A stretch of 64,000 nucleotides of DNA from Schaedlerella glycyrrhizinilytica_A (GTDB lineage Bacteria; Bacillota; Clostridia; Lachnospirales; Lachnospiraceae), in NCBI RefSeq assembly GCF_042852765.1, contig NZ_AP031414.1, one strand, 5' to 3'. Numbering within the stretch: the first letter of the stretch is position 1; each line of letters opens with the position of its first letter. Below, piece by piece: positions 16,624-26,481 of this stretch. Both the position numbers and the translations under genes were made by a program. The notes below the pieces were generated by a model. The model made no database searches and had not been told where the DNA came from. It saw only the letters and a list, made by a program, of their open reading frames with translations.

Positions 16624-17364
16624 TTATTCCCTCAAAAAAATATAGTTCTTTTCATCCGACCTTTCCGCTGAGAAACGATACCCCAACCGGTCAAACGCTT
16701 TCATCTCCTGCGGATCCTGCACATTTCGTTCCGCCATAAACCGCACCATCTCGCCGCGCGCCATCTTCGCATAAACGCCTTTCTGCACAACCTTTTCTCC
16801 CGATATTTCTCCGAACACACAAGTGATATATGTATCTTCCGGCTGTAAATATTGGTCTACGCATTTTGAATATTCTTTTGATGCCAGATTTATGATCACC
16901 CGATCCTCGTCCGATACCTCCCGGTAAATCTTATCTCCCCAATATTCATAAAGGTCTTTTGTTCCGTTTACTTTCGCTTTCGCCTGCATTTCCAGACGGT
17001 ACGGCGTCACACCGTCCAGCGGCTTCACCACACCATAAAATGCCGACAAGATCCTGAGATTTTCCTGCACATAATCAAATTCCCCGTCTTCAAAAACCGA
17101 CGGAGCCATATACTGATAGGCGACCCCCTCATAGGACAGGATCGCCGGGGTCAGATTACGTGTAAGATCCATATTCTGAAACCGCTCGTAATTCAGCTCG
17201 GCAATTTTATCGTTACACGCCCATAATTTTTTTACTTTTTCATAGGTCAGCTTTTGCATCCAACACATCAATTCTTTTGTATTTTCCATAAAAACCGGCG
17301 TTGTCAGCGTTTCCGCCTCCTGCTCCATTTTCATCTTCTTCGCCGGAGATAAAATAATCTTCAT
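16624..17364 (-). CDS. yaaA: YaaA-family peroxide-stress protein (DUF328)
   Basis: About 246 residues. The start at 17364 (MKIILSPAKKM) follows AAAGGA and matches the family N-terminus; longer readings are rejected. The signature ILSPAKKMK at the start and LRILSAFYGVVKPLDGVTPYRLEM in the middle identify YaaA/UPF0246. In Escherichia coli YaaA lowers free intracellular iron and limits DNA damage during peroxide stress. It stands alone, convergent with the flagellar operon. Confidence 0.92.
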   Translation of the reverse strand: MKIILSPAKKMKMEQEAETLTTPVFMENTKELMCWMQKLTYEKVKKLWACNDKIAELNYERFQNMDLTRNLTPAILSYEGVAYQYMAPSVFEDGEFDYVQENLRILSAFYGVVKPLDGVTPYRLEMQAKAKVNGTKDLYEYWGDKIYREVSDEDRVIINLASKEYSKCVDQYLQPEDTYITCVFGEISGEKVVQKGVYAKMARGEMVRFMAERNVQDPQEMKAFDRLGYRFSAERSDEKNYIFLRE

Positions 17365-17479
17365 TTCGTATTCCTTTCCACCCAAATGTCCTATTTTTCA
17401 TTCGCAATGTTCTGCTTGCGGCTCACAAGCCTTGATCAATGTTGTTTTTATTATACCTGTTTCCAAACAAAAAGCAAAG

Positions 17480-17533
17480 AAAAAACACTTTGCACCCGGA
17501 GCGGTCAACTTCTCCGGTACAAAGTGTTTTTTA
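17480..17533 (-). terminator. Terminator downstream of the CE15 esterase gene
   Basis: AAACACTTTG pairs with CAAAGTGTTT, with an inner CCGGAG/CTCCGG stem, and T/A tracts on both sides. It starts four bases past the esterase stop. Confidence 0.85.
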
Positions 17534-17536
17534 CAT

Positions 17537-18781
17537 TTATCGGATTTGCATGTGCTGCCAGAGACAGATCCAGTCAAACGTATCCAGTTTGTGACCGCCT
17601 TTCCGAAGATGATAACCGATATTTCCTGCTGTCTCGATCCCATTTTCTTCCGGAAATACGCCTGACATCTCAACACTTACCTCGTTTGGCTCATAATATT
17701 TCCATGCCTGGCTCGCCAGACAGGTGCTGTAATATTCTCCCTCCGGATCCGCCCACGCATCCTCGCTTCCGCTTCCTACATGTAAGATCCGGGGCGCGAC
17801 TGCCGCCAGCAAAAAATGCTGGTCAAACGGCAATTCATTCTCTTTTCCTGCATAGAGCCGAAATCCGGGAGCAAACCAATGCGGAAAAAACGTCTGGATA
17901 CTCGCCAGATTTTCCCCTGTTTTTCCAAGAGACAACGCCGCTCCGCAGCATCCGGAGCCGTTGGGCATCACCGCCCGGAACCGCTCGTCATTTGCACCGC
18001 ACCAAAGCGCCGCTTTCCCACATCTGCTGTGTCCCGTCACTGCCACATTTGCCGCATCGATTTCCGGGATCTGTTCTACATAATCCATGACACATCTCGC
18101 TGCAAATGCCCATACTGCCAGAACACCCCATTCCTGTTCTTTCCTCGTTTTTTCCGTACCGAAAATAGTCGCCAGACCACTTGGAAACCGGTCTGCTTCG
18201 TCCGCTTCCGCGTCACTTGCATAGAAACCGATCATTGCAAATTTACGTTTCATCATCTCCCGCACCGGCCAGTGTCCATTCTCGTAATCCCGATCCAGAT
18301 CCAATGTCTTTTTTTTTGGTTTTCCATCTGCTCCAAGATCATTTTGAAACATGGCTCCCAACTGCGCCGGATCTTCCATCACAATTCCAAATCGATCAAA
18401 AACAGACTGAAATGCTTCCGGAGACGGCATGGTATCTATCCCCGGTGGCATCTGCATCGTTCCTGCTTCTCTGCTCTGACTGCAGATCAGAACCGCCCCC
18501 GGAACTTTATTCTTCTCATCCGGCAAAAATACCGTAACCGGAAATGAATAGCTTCCATAGACTGTCTGAACACTCAATTCGCTCCGGATATGAATTGCCT
18601 CCAGTTCTTCCACCCGTTCTCTTATCAATTCTTTCCACGACACCCGATAATCGATCTGCGGACGTTTTCCATACTCCATTTCCGCCAGAGTCTCCAACAC
18701 GTTTTTTCGTTTTTCCCGCCATTCCTCTTTCGTCGCACATCTGCTTCTCACACCCGGAACCACTGCTTTTTCTCGGATCAT
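17537..18781 (-). CDS. CE15-type glucuronoyl esterase-like alpha/beta hydrolase
   Basis: A 414-residue alpha/beta hydrolase. The nucleophile motif is GHSRCGKAALW (Ser252), followed by the CE15-type NGSGCCGAAL. The C-terminal catalytic His is in KGGHKLDTFDW (His397). CE15 enzymes cleave esters between lignin alcohols and methyl-glucuronate on xylan, or related uronate esters. No signal peptide is visible, so it would act in the cytosol on imported oligosaccharides. Its ATG overlaps the stop of the GPH symporter by 4 nt, so the two are translationally coupled. Exact substrate is unknown. Confidence 0.8.
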   Translation of the reverse strand: MIREKAVVPGVRSRCATKEEWREKRKNVLETLAEMEYGKRPQIDYRVSWKELIRERVEELEAIHIRSELSVQTVYGSYSFPVTVFLPDEKNKVPGAVLICSQSREAGTMQMPPGIDTMPSPEAFQSVFDRFGIVMEDPAQLGAMFQNDLGADGKPKKKTLDLDRDYENGHWPVREMMKRKFAMIGFYASDAEADEADRFPSGLATIFGTEKTRKEQEWGVLAVWAFAARCVMDYVEQIPEIDAANVAVTGHSRCGKAALWCGANDERFRAVMPNGSGCCGAALSLGKTGENLASIQTFFPHWFAPGFRLYAGKENELPFDQHFLLAAVAPRILHVGSGSEDAWADPEGEYYSTCLASQAWKYYEPNEVSVEMSGVFPEENGIETAGNIGYHLRKGGHKLDTFDWICLWQHMQIR

Positions 18782-20187
18782 TTGCTATTTCCTCCGTTTT
18801 CTTTTGCTTCCAATGCTTTCATTGCTCTTGCATTCTCTTCCACTTTCTTCCGTGTCAGTGGATACATAAACGCGATCAGCAGGAATGTACCGATCATAAA
18901 GATCACCGGAATCAATACGGATACTGTATAAATGGCATTGCTGACCGCTTCGGTCTGTACTGTGGCAAGTGAATCATAACCGATCCATGAAAGTGACCAT
19001 GCACCGATACTTCCCGTCACTGCCCCTGCCATTTTCTTTAAGAAACTATACATTGCATAGATCGTTCCGTCTGCACGTTCACCGTATTCAACATAATAAT
19101 TGTCGATACAGTCGCTGATCATCGCCCAACTTACCATCGTAAAAAATCCAAGTCCCAAATATGCCGCAAACATTGCCACTATATAAACAACCGGATTTGT
19201 GGTCCGGATCACCAGCAGCAAGATATAGGCTGCCGAAGCGATTCCAAGACTGACGATACTGCCTTCCTTTTTACCGAATTTCACACTGATCTTTGTCGCA
19301 AACGGAGCGACAAGCATCATGCCGCCCATCATGACCAGATTTGTCATTGTCAGCATTTTCGTATCTTTAAAGTAATCCAGGAACAGATACTGATTCAACG
19401 TCTGCATAACACCTGTGGCCGCAAAAATGCAGATACTGATCAGGATAATGGAAAATATTGCCCGGTCACTGCACACCTGTTTTACAGATTTCCAGAGATC
19501 TCCTTTTTCTACTTTCTTATTCGGAACATGGATCCGTTCTACCGACCAATGATAACAGAGATAATAGCAAAGCAAAGCGATTCCGCCAAATATGATCGAT
19601 AACAGCAAAAAGCGCGGACCATTTGCAACATCATTGCCCGATGCGTCTTTGGTGAAAACAACCATCGGAGCTACCATTCCGATCACAAGTCCCGCCAAAA
19701 GCGCTCCCACACTTCGGAAAGTCGAAAGACTTGTTTTTTCTTTCGGATCAGACGTCAGCACCGCTGCCATTGCGCCATACGGGATATTGATTCCGGTATA
19801 ACAAACAGAACCGTATATCAGATATACGACCGTTACATATGCGATCTTTGCCCACATCGGCCAGTCTTCAATAAAAATATTGTAGATCAACACGCTTGCC
19901 AGAACGACCGGGATTGCCATCCGACGGATCCACGGACGGAACCGGTCGCCGTTTTTATCCGTATGGGTGTCGATGATACGCCCCATCGCCGTGTCCGTAA
20001 ATGCATCCACAAACTTTGTGACAAGGAACATCGTTCCGATGACCGCGCCCGATACGCCAAGTACTTTCGTATAAAATACGAGAAGATAACTTTGCAGCAG
20101 CATCAATGTAAAATCATTTCCTGCGTCCCCGAGCGCATACCCCAGCTTATCCCGCCATCCGAATTTTCTTTTTTCCGTTTGTTTCAT
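18778..20187 (-). CDS. GPH-family glycoside:cation symporter
   Basis: About 469 residues with some 12 hydrophobic segments. The N-terminus (RDKLGYALGDAGNDFTLMLL) and DTHTDKNGDRFRPWI loop are hallmarks of the glycoside-pentoside-hexuronide symporters such as MelB and XynP. The start at 20187 (MKQTEKRKF) follows AGGAAG. It is first in a two-gene operon with the CE15 esterase, so the cargo is probably a uronate-decorated pentoside. An AraC-type gene is divergent from it and a probable regulator. Confidence 0.9.
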   Translation of the reverse strand: MKQTEKRKFGWRDKLGYALGDAGNDFTLMLLQSYLLVFYTKVLGVSGAVIGTMFLVTKFVDAFTDTAMGRIIDTHTDKNGDRFRPWIRRMAIPVVLASVLIYNIFIEDWPMWAKIAYVTVVYLIYGSVCYTGINIPYGAMAAVLTSDPKEKTSLSTFRSVGALLAGLVIGMVAPMVVFTKDASGNDVANGPRFLLLSIIFGGIALLCYYLCYHWSVERIHVPNKKVEKGDLWKSVKQVCSDRAIFSIILISICIFAATGVMQTLNQYLFLDYFKDTKMLTMTNLVMMGGMMLVAPFATKISVKFGKKEGSIVSLGIASAAYILLLVIRTTNPVVYIVAMFAAYLGLGFFTMVSWAMISDCIDNYYVEYGERADGTIYAMYSFLKKMAGAVTGSIGAWSLSWIGYDSLATVQTEAVSNAIYTVSVLIPVIFMIGTFLLIAFMYPLTRKKVEENARAMKALEAKENGGNSK

Positions 20188-20391
20188 ACTCTCTCTTCCT
20201 TTCTTTTTCATTGCCTGATCGGCTCTTGATATTTACTTTCACTATAACAATTTCATTCCATTCTGACAGGTAATTTTTTTGCATAAACAAGTAATTTCTC
20301 TACAAATAGTGATATTTTTTTACTTTTCATGTTATAATTCTATACAAGTTGCACAACCAAGGAATTTTGTCTGAGAGAAAGGATTTTCTTT

Positions 20392-21138
20392 ATGAACCAG
20401 AATACATTTGAATCAGAAAAAGAAAAATATATCCACGGCGATTACCATGAAAAACTTTTGTTGGAACGTTATATGTATTTACAAAATTTACAATCTGCTA
20501 TCGAACGCGGAAATCTTGAGGAAGCTTATCTGAACTATCAAAAAGGATCTGAAAGTATCCATGAGGTCAACCAACTTTACACACCGAAAGAAGAAAATCT
20601 CCGAGTTATCCACAATCAGCTCGTTTCTTTTAACACCCTTTGTTGGATTTGCGCTTTCAAATCAAAGCCGAACCCAATCCATCTTCATACGATCAGCAGA
20701 CATTTTGATGTACTGATCGAGAAAGTAACTACCCAGCAGGAAGCTGAAAAACTCATTTTTAATATGCTGGAAGACTATTGTTCTCTGTCCGCTTTGAGAA
20801 CGGAAAAGCAATACAGCCAGATTGTGCAGAAAGCGATCTGGCATCTCATCGGGAATCCCTCGCAGAAACTGGATCTCAATCAATTATCAGAAACCCTTGG
20901 CATGTCCCCTTCTTCTTTATCAAGAAAATTTCACGCCGAGACCGGACAGACCATTTCACAATATCATACCGCATTTCGTATCCGTACTGCGCAGCGTTAT
21001 CTGCTCGAGGGTGATCACACCATAACACAGGCGGCGCTTCAAACCGGATTTTCCGATGCAAGTTATTTTTCCAAAGTGTTTACGAAATTTTCCGGGATCA
21101 CACCGACAGAATATATCAAGAAGTATGCTTTATTATAA
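20392..21138 (+). CDS. AraC-family transcriptional regulator
   Basis: A 248-residue regulator. The C-terminal about 100 residues hold two helix-turn-helix motifs (LDLNQLSETLGMSPSSLSRK and ITQAALQTGFSDASYFSKVF) of the AraC/XylS type. The N-terminal part is helical and not a cupin. It is divergent from the symporter-esterase operon across 204 bp that contain a TATAAT at about 20332, so it likely controls that operon. Confidence 0.9.
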   Translation: MNQNTFESEKEKYIHGDYHEKLLLERYMYLQNLQSAIERGNLEEAYLNYQKGSESIHEVNQLYTPKEENLRVIHNQLVSFNTLCWICAFKSKPNPIHLHTISRHFDVLIEKVTTQQEAEKLIFNMLEDYCSLSALRTEKQYSQIVQKAIWHLIGNPSQKLDLNQLSETLGMSPSSLSRKFHAETGQTISQYHTAFRIRTAQRYLLEGDHTITQAALQTGFSDASYFSKVFTKFSGITPTEYIKKYALL

Positions 21139-21141
21139 ACA

Positions 21142-21183
21142 GGGAGCTATCGTACCAAACTAAAATTTAGTACGACGGCTCCC
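21142..21183. terminator. Bidirectional terminator between araC-type gene and GH31 gene
   Basis: GGGAGC and CGTAC pair with GTACG and GCTCCC around an A/T loop. It lies between convergent genes. Confidence 0.75.
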
Positions 21184-21192
21184 CTGATTCTT

Positions 21193-23490
21193 TTACAAAT
21201 AAATCACCGCTTTATTTCCATCTTTCTCAATCCGAACCGCTTCGTTCCCGATTTTTTTCAGATTCCACTCAACAGTATTTTCTCCACCACTCGTTTTCTC
21301 CATCGAAATTTCCACCATAATCTGATTTCCATTTCTCACAGCCGTCGCAAGACCTGCTTTTTCCCCGTCTTCGGATGGGATCACTGCCTTGGCAGAAGCG
21401 CCGTCTTCAAACTCCGGGATACATACCGTAAAGCCATTCTCATAATCATAATCCGGAACATCGTCCCGGTTTCCGAGCAAAAGAATATGATTTTCCCTTA
21501 TAAATAATGGCAAAGACATATAGTCATATTCCTCACTCCTCCAACTTCCGCCGTCCACACATCTTCCGTCCAGTAGATGCACCCACTTTCCATGCGGAAG
21601 ATAATATTCCACCTTACTGTCTTCCCGGAAAATCGGCGCAACAAACAGGCTTTCACCAAGCATATATTCCAGATCCAGGCTTCTGCAATTTTTATCTTCC
21701 GGAAATTCCAGAACCATTGCCCGCAGAAGCGGTGTTCCATCCGTATGTGCTTCCATTGCCTGTGCATACAAATACGGCATCAGCCTGCATTTCAATTTTA
21801 CAAAGAATCGAAGTACATCACAGGACTCCTCATCAAACAACCACGGCACACGATATGTTGTACCTCCATGAAGTCTGCTATGAGAAGACAAAAGACCGAA
21901 TGCACACCAACGTTTGTAGATGTCCGGAGTTGCACATTGTTCAAATCCGCTGATGTCATGACTCCAAAATCCAAATCCTCCCATTCCAAGAGAAAGTCCT
22001 CCACGCAATGTTTCAGCCATTGACGGATAGGATGCACTGCAGTCTCCGCCCCAATGTACCGGAAATTGCTGTCCCCCGGTCGTTGCCGCCCTCGCAAACA
22101 CCGCCGCCTTATTCTTCCCGAACTTTCTTTCCAGCAATTCGAACACAGTTTTATTATAAAGATAAGAATAGTAATTATGCATCTTAACCGGATCCGAACC
22201 ATCATGATACACAATATTCTTCACCGGAATCCGTTCGCCAAAATCTGTTTTAAAACTATCTACTCCACTGTCTATAAGCCGTTCCAGCTTACTTTGATAC
22301 CATTTTGCCGCATCCGGGTTTGTAAAATCAACTTCTCCCATTCCGGACTGCCACAAATCTGTCTGCCATATGCTTCCGTCTGCCGTACGGATCAGATATC
22401 CTTTTTCCGCCGCCTCATCAAACAATGCGGAATTTTGCGCAATATACGGATTGATCCATACACACAATTTCAATCCCCGTTCATGATACCGTTTTAAAAT
22501 TTCTTCCGGATGATCAAACACTGTGCTGTCCCATTCAAAATTGCACCATTCAAATGCACGCATCCAAAAGCTGTCAAAGTGGAATACTCTAAGCGGAATG
22601 TCACGTTCTTTCATCCCATCCAAAAAAGATGTGACGATTTCTTCATTATAATCTGTTGAAAAAGAAGTCGTCAGCCAAAGCCCAAATGTCCATGCCGGCG
22701 GCAATGCCGGTTTTCCTGTAAGATCTGTGTATAACCGTATACTGTCTTTTAGATCTGCACCGCCGATCAGATAATAATCCAGTCTTTCCCCCTCCACAGA
22801 AAACTGCACACGTTCTACTTTCTCACTGCCGATCTCATAGGACACATCGCCCGCGTCATCCACAAACACACCATATCCCTTACTACTTAAATAAAACGGA
22901 ATATTTTTATATGTCTGTTCACTTGCAGTTCCGCCGTCTTCGTTCCACATATCGACAATCTGTCCATTTTTCACGAATGGTGTAAACCGCTCACCAAGTC
23001 CATAAATCTGTTCGCCGACATCCAAAAGCAGCTGTTCCGTTATATAACTCTTTCCTGTATCCCGGTTGAACATCCGCGCCATATTACGGTAACTGCTCTC
23101 CGTCAGAAATTTGCCGTCCCTGTAAAAAGAAACTTTCCATGCGCTTTCTTCTTTTCCGATCACCGCGCAAAGCCGCCCTGATTCATATCGGATACATTTT
23201 TCATCCTCTATAATCCGCACATTCACATCCGACTCTTTTTTTTCAAAAAAAGGTCCTTTTCTCACTTTCCCGCGAAAATGTTCTACCGAAACCTTTATCA
23301 CATCTTCCATAGGACTGGAAAATGTGATCGTCAGCATCGGGATATTCACACAATCGCCTCTCCGACTGATATGCATACTCGGTGCATATACTTGAAGCAC
23401 ATCTCCATCCACTCTGTGATACCCGTATTCAACTGCATAAATCGGTTCGATCTCATCACGGGTAAGCCAGTAACCATTTGTAAATTTCAT
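21193..23490 (-). CDS. yicI: GH31 alpha-xylosidase, YicI-like
   Basis: A 765-residue glycoside hydrolase family 31 enzyme close in length to Escherichia coli YicI. The catalytic nucleophile is the Asp of SFKTDFGERIP. The acid/base Asp is in HWGGDCSASYPSMAETLRGG, and GFGFWSHDISGFE follows, all YicI-type. It releases alpha-linked xylose from isoprimeverose and xyloglucan oligosaccharides in the cytosol. It is last in the ABC importer-lacI operon, 59 bp after lacI. GGAGG precedes the start. Confidence 0.95.
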   Translation of the reverse strand: MKFTNGYWLTRDEIEPIYAVEYGYHRVDGDVLQVYAPSMHISRRGDCVNIPMLTITFSSPMEDVIKVSVEHFRGKVRKGPFFEKKESDVNVRIIEDEKCIRYESGRLCAVIGKEESAWKVSFYRDGKFLTESSYRNMARMFNRDTGKSYITEQLLLDVGEQIYGLGERFTPFVKNGQIVDMWNEDGGTASEQTYKNIPFYLSSKGYGVFVDDAGDVSYEIGSEKVERVQFSVEGERLDYYLIGGADLKDSIRLYTDLTGKPALPPAWTFGLWLTTSFSTDYNEEIVTSFLDGMKERDIPLRVFHFDSFWMRAFEWCNFEWDSTVFDHPEEILKRYHERGLKLCVWINPYIAQNSALFDEAAEKGYLIRTADGSIWQTDLWQSGMGEVDFTNPDAAKWYQSKLERLIDSGVDSFKTDFGERIPVKNIVYHDGSDPVKMHNYYSYLYNKTVFELLERKFGKNKAAVFARAATTGGQQFPVHWGGDCSASYPSMAETLRGGLSLGMGGFGFWSHDISGFEQCATPDIYKRWCAFGLLSSHSRLHGGTTYRVPWLFDEESCDVLRFFVKLKCRLMPYLYAQAMEAHTDGTPLLRAMVLEFPEDKNCRSLDLEYMLGESLFVAPIFREDSKVEYYLPHGKWVHLLDGRCVDGGSWRSEEYDYMSLPLFIRENHILLLGNRDDVPDYDYENGFTVCIPEFEDGASAKAVIPSEDGEKAGLATAVRNGNQIMVEISMEKTSGGENTVEWNLKKIGNEAVRIEKDGNKAVIYL

Positions 23491-23506
23491 AAAACCACCT
23501 CCAAAT

Positions 23507-23537
23507 TTTATCGCAAATCCGGAAACAGTTTATCGCA
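23507..23537. repeat. Direct repeat in the lacI-GH31 gap
   Basis: TTTATCGCA occurs at 23507-23515 and 23529-23537, a 22-bp period, i.e. two helical turns. Such spaced direct repeats suit AraC-type regulators, and such a gene is at 20392. It may be chance. Confidence 0.35.
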
Positions 23538-23549
23538 TTTTCTTTATTA

Positions 23550-24566
23550 TCAACTGATATTTCTGACAGATCCGCCCTCTAAAAGTTCTCCGTCAAAGAT
23601 CACTTTCTGATATTTCTTTTCACCTTTGATCTCCTGAATCAAAAGATCCAGTCCCTTTTCAATCATGCTGTGAATTGGCTGACTGATCGTAGCGATCTCC
23701 GGATGATAATACCTCCCTATTTCCAATCCATCATAACCTGCAACCGAATAATCTTCCGGAACACTCTTCCCTGCATCGAAAATCGCCTTACACGCACCGA
23801 TCGCAGCATAATCCGAGCAGGCATACACCGCAGTAAAATCAACGCCGTCTTTCAACAATCTACTGACTACATCATAACCACTGGAGATCGAGAATTCTTT
23901 TTCTTCTTTATCCATCCTGCGGATCAGTTCTTCTTTTGGCTCAATTCCATTTTCCCGGAGTGCTTTTAAATATCCGTCTTTTCGCAATTTTCCAATATCT
24001 CTCAGATGATCCGGCGTTGTCACAAGAGCAATCTTCCGATGCCCTTTTTGTATTAGATAATTGACCATTTTGCGGCTTTCTTCCACATCATCTACATAGA
24101 CACACGAGCAAGGTTCTTCTGTCAATGATGTCAAAATCACAAACGGAACCCCCAGATGTTTCCATCTCTCTTTTAAATTCTGGAAACGTCCCCCCAGAAA
24201 CACCAGACCTTTCAGCCTCTTTTCTTTTACAAGTTCCGCTGCAACAGCCATAACGTCTTCCTCTTCTTCCACCTGCTGCAGATACAGAGAATAACCGATT
24301 TTTTTGACATATAACTCTCCTGCGGTCAGCATATCTCCTGCAAATGCATTATGCATTCCCTGCACGAGAACGGCGATCGTATTCGACTCCTGTCTTTTTA
24401 AATTTCTTGCACTGTTATTCGGTATATAATGATATTCTTCGATTGCTTTTTGTACTTTTAACTTTGTCTCTTCATTAATATCGGGATGATTATTCATTGC
24501 TCGGGAGACGGTGCTGACCCCCACCCCGCAAATGCGGGCAATATCTTTGATTGTCACTTCTCCCAT
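23550..24566 (-). CDS. LacI-family transcriptional regulator
   Basis: About 338 residues. The start at 24566 (MGEVTIKDIARICGVGVSTV) follows GAGGAG eight bases upstream. The N-terminal helix-turn-helix has the VSTVSRAMNNHPDIN signature and hinge YIPNNSARNL; a periplasmic-binding-like sugar domain follows. It is encoded inside the operon it probably controls. The perfect palindrome at 27853-27874, beside the operon promoter, is a fitting operator. The inducer is probably a xyloglucan or xyloside fragment, inferred from GH31. Confidence 0.93.
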   Translation of the reverse strand: MGEVTIKDIARICGVGVSTVSRAMNNHPDINEETKLKVQKAIEEYHYIPNNSARNLKRQESNTIAVLVQGMHNAFAGDMLTAGELYVKKIGYSLYLQQVEEEEDVMAVAAELVKEKRLKGLVFLGGRFQNLKERWKHLGVPFVILTSLTEEPCSCVYVDDVEESRKMVNYLIQKGHRKIALVTTPDHLRDIGKLRKDGYLKALRENGIEPKEELIRRMDKEEKEFSISSGYDVVSRLLKDGVDFTAVYACSDYAAIGACKAIFDAGKSVPEDYSVAGYDGLEIGRYYHPEIATISQPIHSMIEKGLDLLIQEIKGEKKYQKVIFDGELLEGGSVRNIS

Positions 24567-24689
24567 ATCTGTTTCTCCTCGCCCCTGTCTCAACGTTTCA
24601 TTTACATATTTCGTCAAAACATTGTTTTTTTCGCCATTAATCAATCATATCAGTTTTATTTTTGAAATGCAATAAATCTTCTGTCTCCG

Positions 24690-25565
24690 TCACCCTTTTA
24701 CAGCTCCTGCCGCTACGCCTTTGATGATATATTTCTGACAAGTCAGATAGAAAATAATGATCGGGATCATCGCAAGCACAAGCATCGCCATCATCGCTCC
24801 CATATCGATCGAGCCATATCCGCCCTGCAAATACTGAATTGCGATCGGAATCGTCATATAATCAGTTCCTAAAAGAAGATACGGAAGCAGATAATCATTC
24901 CAGATCCACATTGCATTTAAGATTGCAACGGTAATCGCTGTTGGTTTTAAGATTGGAAATACAATCCGGAAAAAAATCTGAATTGCATTGCAGCCATCAA
25001 TCATTGCAGCCTCTTCCATTTCCATCGGAACTGCTTTTACAAATCCACAGAACATGAAAACCGAAAGTCCCGCCCCAAATCCAAGATATACGATAATGAT
25101 CCCGATCGGGTTATCCAATCCCAGCATATTGACAATTTTCGACATTGGGAACATAACCATCTGAAACGGAACGATCATCGCAAATGCGAACATAAAATAG
25201 AGCATCTTCGTCCACCATGTTTTCACCCTTGTAATATACCATGCCGTCATTGAGGTAAAGATCACGATCACAAGTACAGAACATACCGTAATAAAAACAG
25301 AATATCCAAAAGCACTCGGAAGCCCTGTTTTGGCAATTCCGTTCATGTAATTTTCAAGTCCGGCAAACGTCTCTGCCGTCGGGAGTTCAAAAGGTGCGGA
25401 ACTGATATACAGTTTTCCCTTAAAAGAGTTCATAACTACCACTGCGATCGGCATAATAAAGATCAATGCCAGAATCGTCAATACCAGGATCATGATTTTT
25501 TCAGTACCGGTACTTACTTCCCGAAGTACCATACTTTCTTTTTTCGCCTGTTTTCCTGCTTTCAT
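24690..25565 (-). CDS. Carbohydrate ABC transporter permease, MalG/UgpE type
   Basis: A 291-residue membrane protein with about six transmembrane segments. The conserved EAA loop EEAAMIDGCNAIQIFFRIVF docks the ATPase. It overlaps the upstream permease gene by one base, so the two are coupled. No ATPase gene is in the operon; such importers usually share one encoded elsewhere. Confidence 0.93.
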   Translation of the reverse strand: MKAGKQAKKESMVLREVSTGTEKIMILVLTILALIFIMPIAVVVMNSFKGKLYISSAPFELPTAETFAGLENYMNGIAKTGLPSAFGYSVFITVCSVLVIVIFTSMTAWYITRVKTWWTKMLYFMFAFAMIVPFQMVMFPMSKIVNMLGLDNPIGIIIVYLGFGAGLSVFMFCGFVKAVPMEMEEAAMIDGCNAIQIFFRIVFPILKPTAITVAILNAMWIWNDYLLPYLLLGTDYMTIPIAIQYLQGGYGSIDMGAMMAMLVLAMIPIIIFYLTCQKYIIKGVAAGAVKG

Positions 25566-26407
25566 CAGTTCTCAACCTCCTTTCTTCTTGTCAACCATAA
25601 CTGTGCCATCGCGATTACCGCAACGATCAAGAAGAATACAACTGCTTTCGCCTGTGCAACACCTTCCCATCCCATTCTTCCATAGAACGTATTATAAATA
25701 TCCAATGCAAGCATCGAAGATTTCCGTCCCGGCGCTCCGGCTGTCAACGCAAGGTTCTGATCGAATAATTTAAACGAATTTGTCAGACAAAGGAACAGGC
25801 AGATTGTAAAGGACGGCATAACAAGCGGAATGGTCACTTTAAATAATGTCGTCACTTTGGAAGCGCCATCGATCTTCGCCGCTTCGATCACGTCTGTCGG
25901 GATATTCTGGATTCCCGCCACATAAATGATCATCATATAGCCGATCAACTGCCAGTTCATCAGAATGACCAATCCCCAGAACCCATATTTCGCATCCAAG
26001 GACAGTGTTGCACCAAATTTAGAAAGAACTCCATTCAAAATCAACTGCCAAATATAACCTAATACGATGCCTCCGATCAGATTCGGCATAAAAAATACAG
26101 TTCGGAACAGATTTGTTCCTTTGATCCCCTTTGTTAATGCAAGTGCTAAAAGAAACGCAAGCACATTAACAGTCAGAACAGAAACAATCGTAAACTTTAC
26201 GGTAAATGCAAGTGCATTGATAAAATCCTCGTTTGCAAATGCTTTGACATAATTCTCTACTCCAATGAATTGTGCGTCTGTCACTGTCGTAAATTCACAG
26301 AAAGACAAGTAACATCCGACAAGAAATGGAAGCAAAAATGAGATAAAAAATGCCACAAATGTCGGCAGTGCAAATACAGGAAAATATTTTTTAATTGTTT
26401 TTTGCAT
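25565..26407 (-). CDS. Carbohydrate ABC transporter permease, MalF/UgpA type
   Basis: A 280-residue membrane protein, the partner of the following permease. The EAA loop reads VIEAAKIDGASKVTTLFKVT. About six hydrophobic segments are visible. It follows the binding-protein gene after a strong hairpin (26429-26458) that may lower downstream expression relative to the binding protein. Confidence 0.93.
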   Translation of the reverse strand: MQKTIKKYFPVFALPTFVAFFISFLLPFLVGCYLSFCEFTTVTDAQFIGVENYVKAFANEDFINALAFTVKFTIVSVLTVNVLAFLLALALTKGIKGTNLFRTVFFMPNLIGGIVLGYIWQLILNGVLSKFGATLSLDAKYGFWGLVILMNWQLIGYMMIIYVAGIQNIPTDVIEAAKIDGASKVTTLFKVTIPLVMPSFTICLFLCLTNSFKLFDQNLALTAGAPGRKSSMLALDIYNTFYGRMGWEGVAQAKAVVFFLIVAVIAMAQLWLTRRKEVEN

Positions 26408-26428
26408 AACGTCTCCTCTCTAAGGAAA

Positions 26429-26458
26429 GAAAAGGAAGAGGGGATACTCTTCCTTTTC
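26429..26458 (-). terminator. Intercistronic hairpin between binding protein and permease
   Basis: GAAAAGGAAGAG and CTCTTCCTTTTC form a perfect 12-bp stem with a six-base loop. There is no proper T tract, so it is more likely an mRNA-stabilising or partial-attenuation hairpin than a full terminator. Confidence 0.7.
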
Positions 26459-26481
26459 GCCCTCGGCAACAGGCTGCCGGA

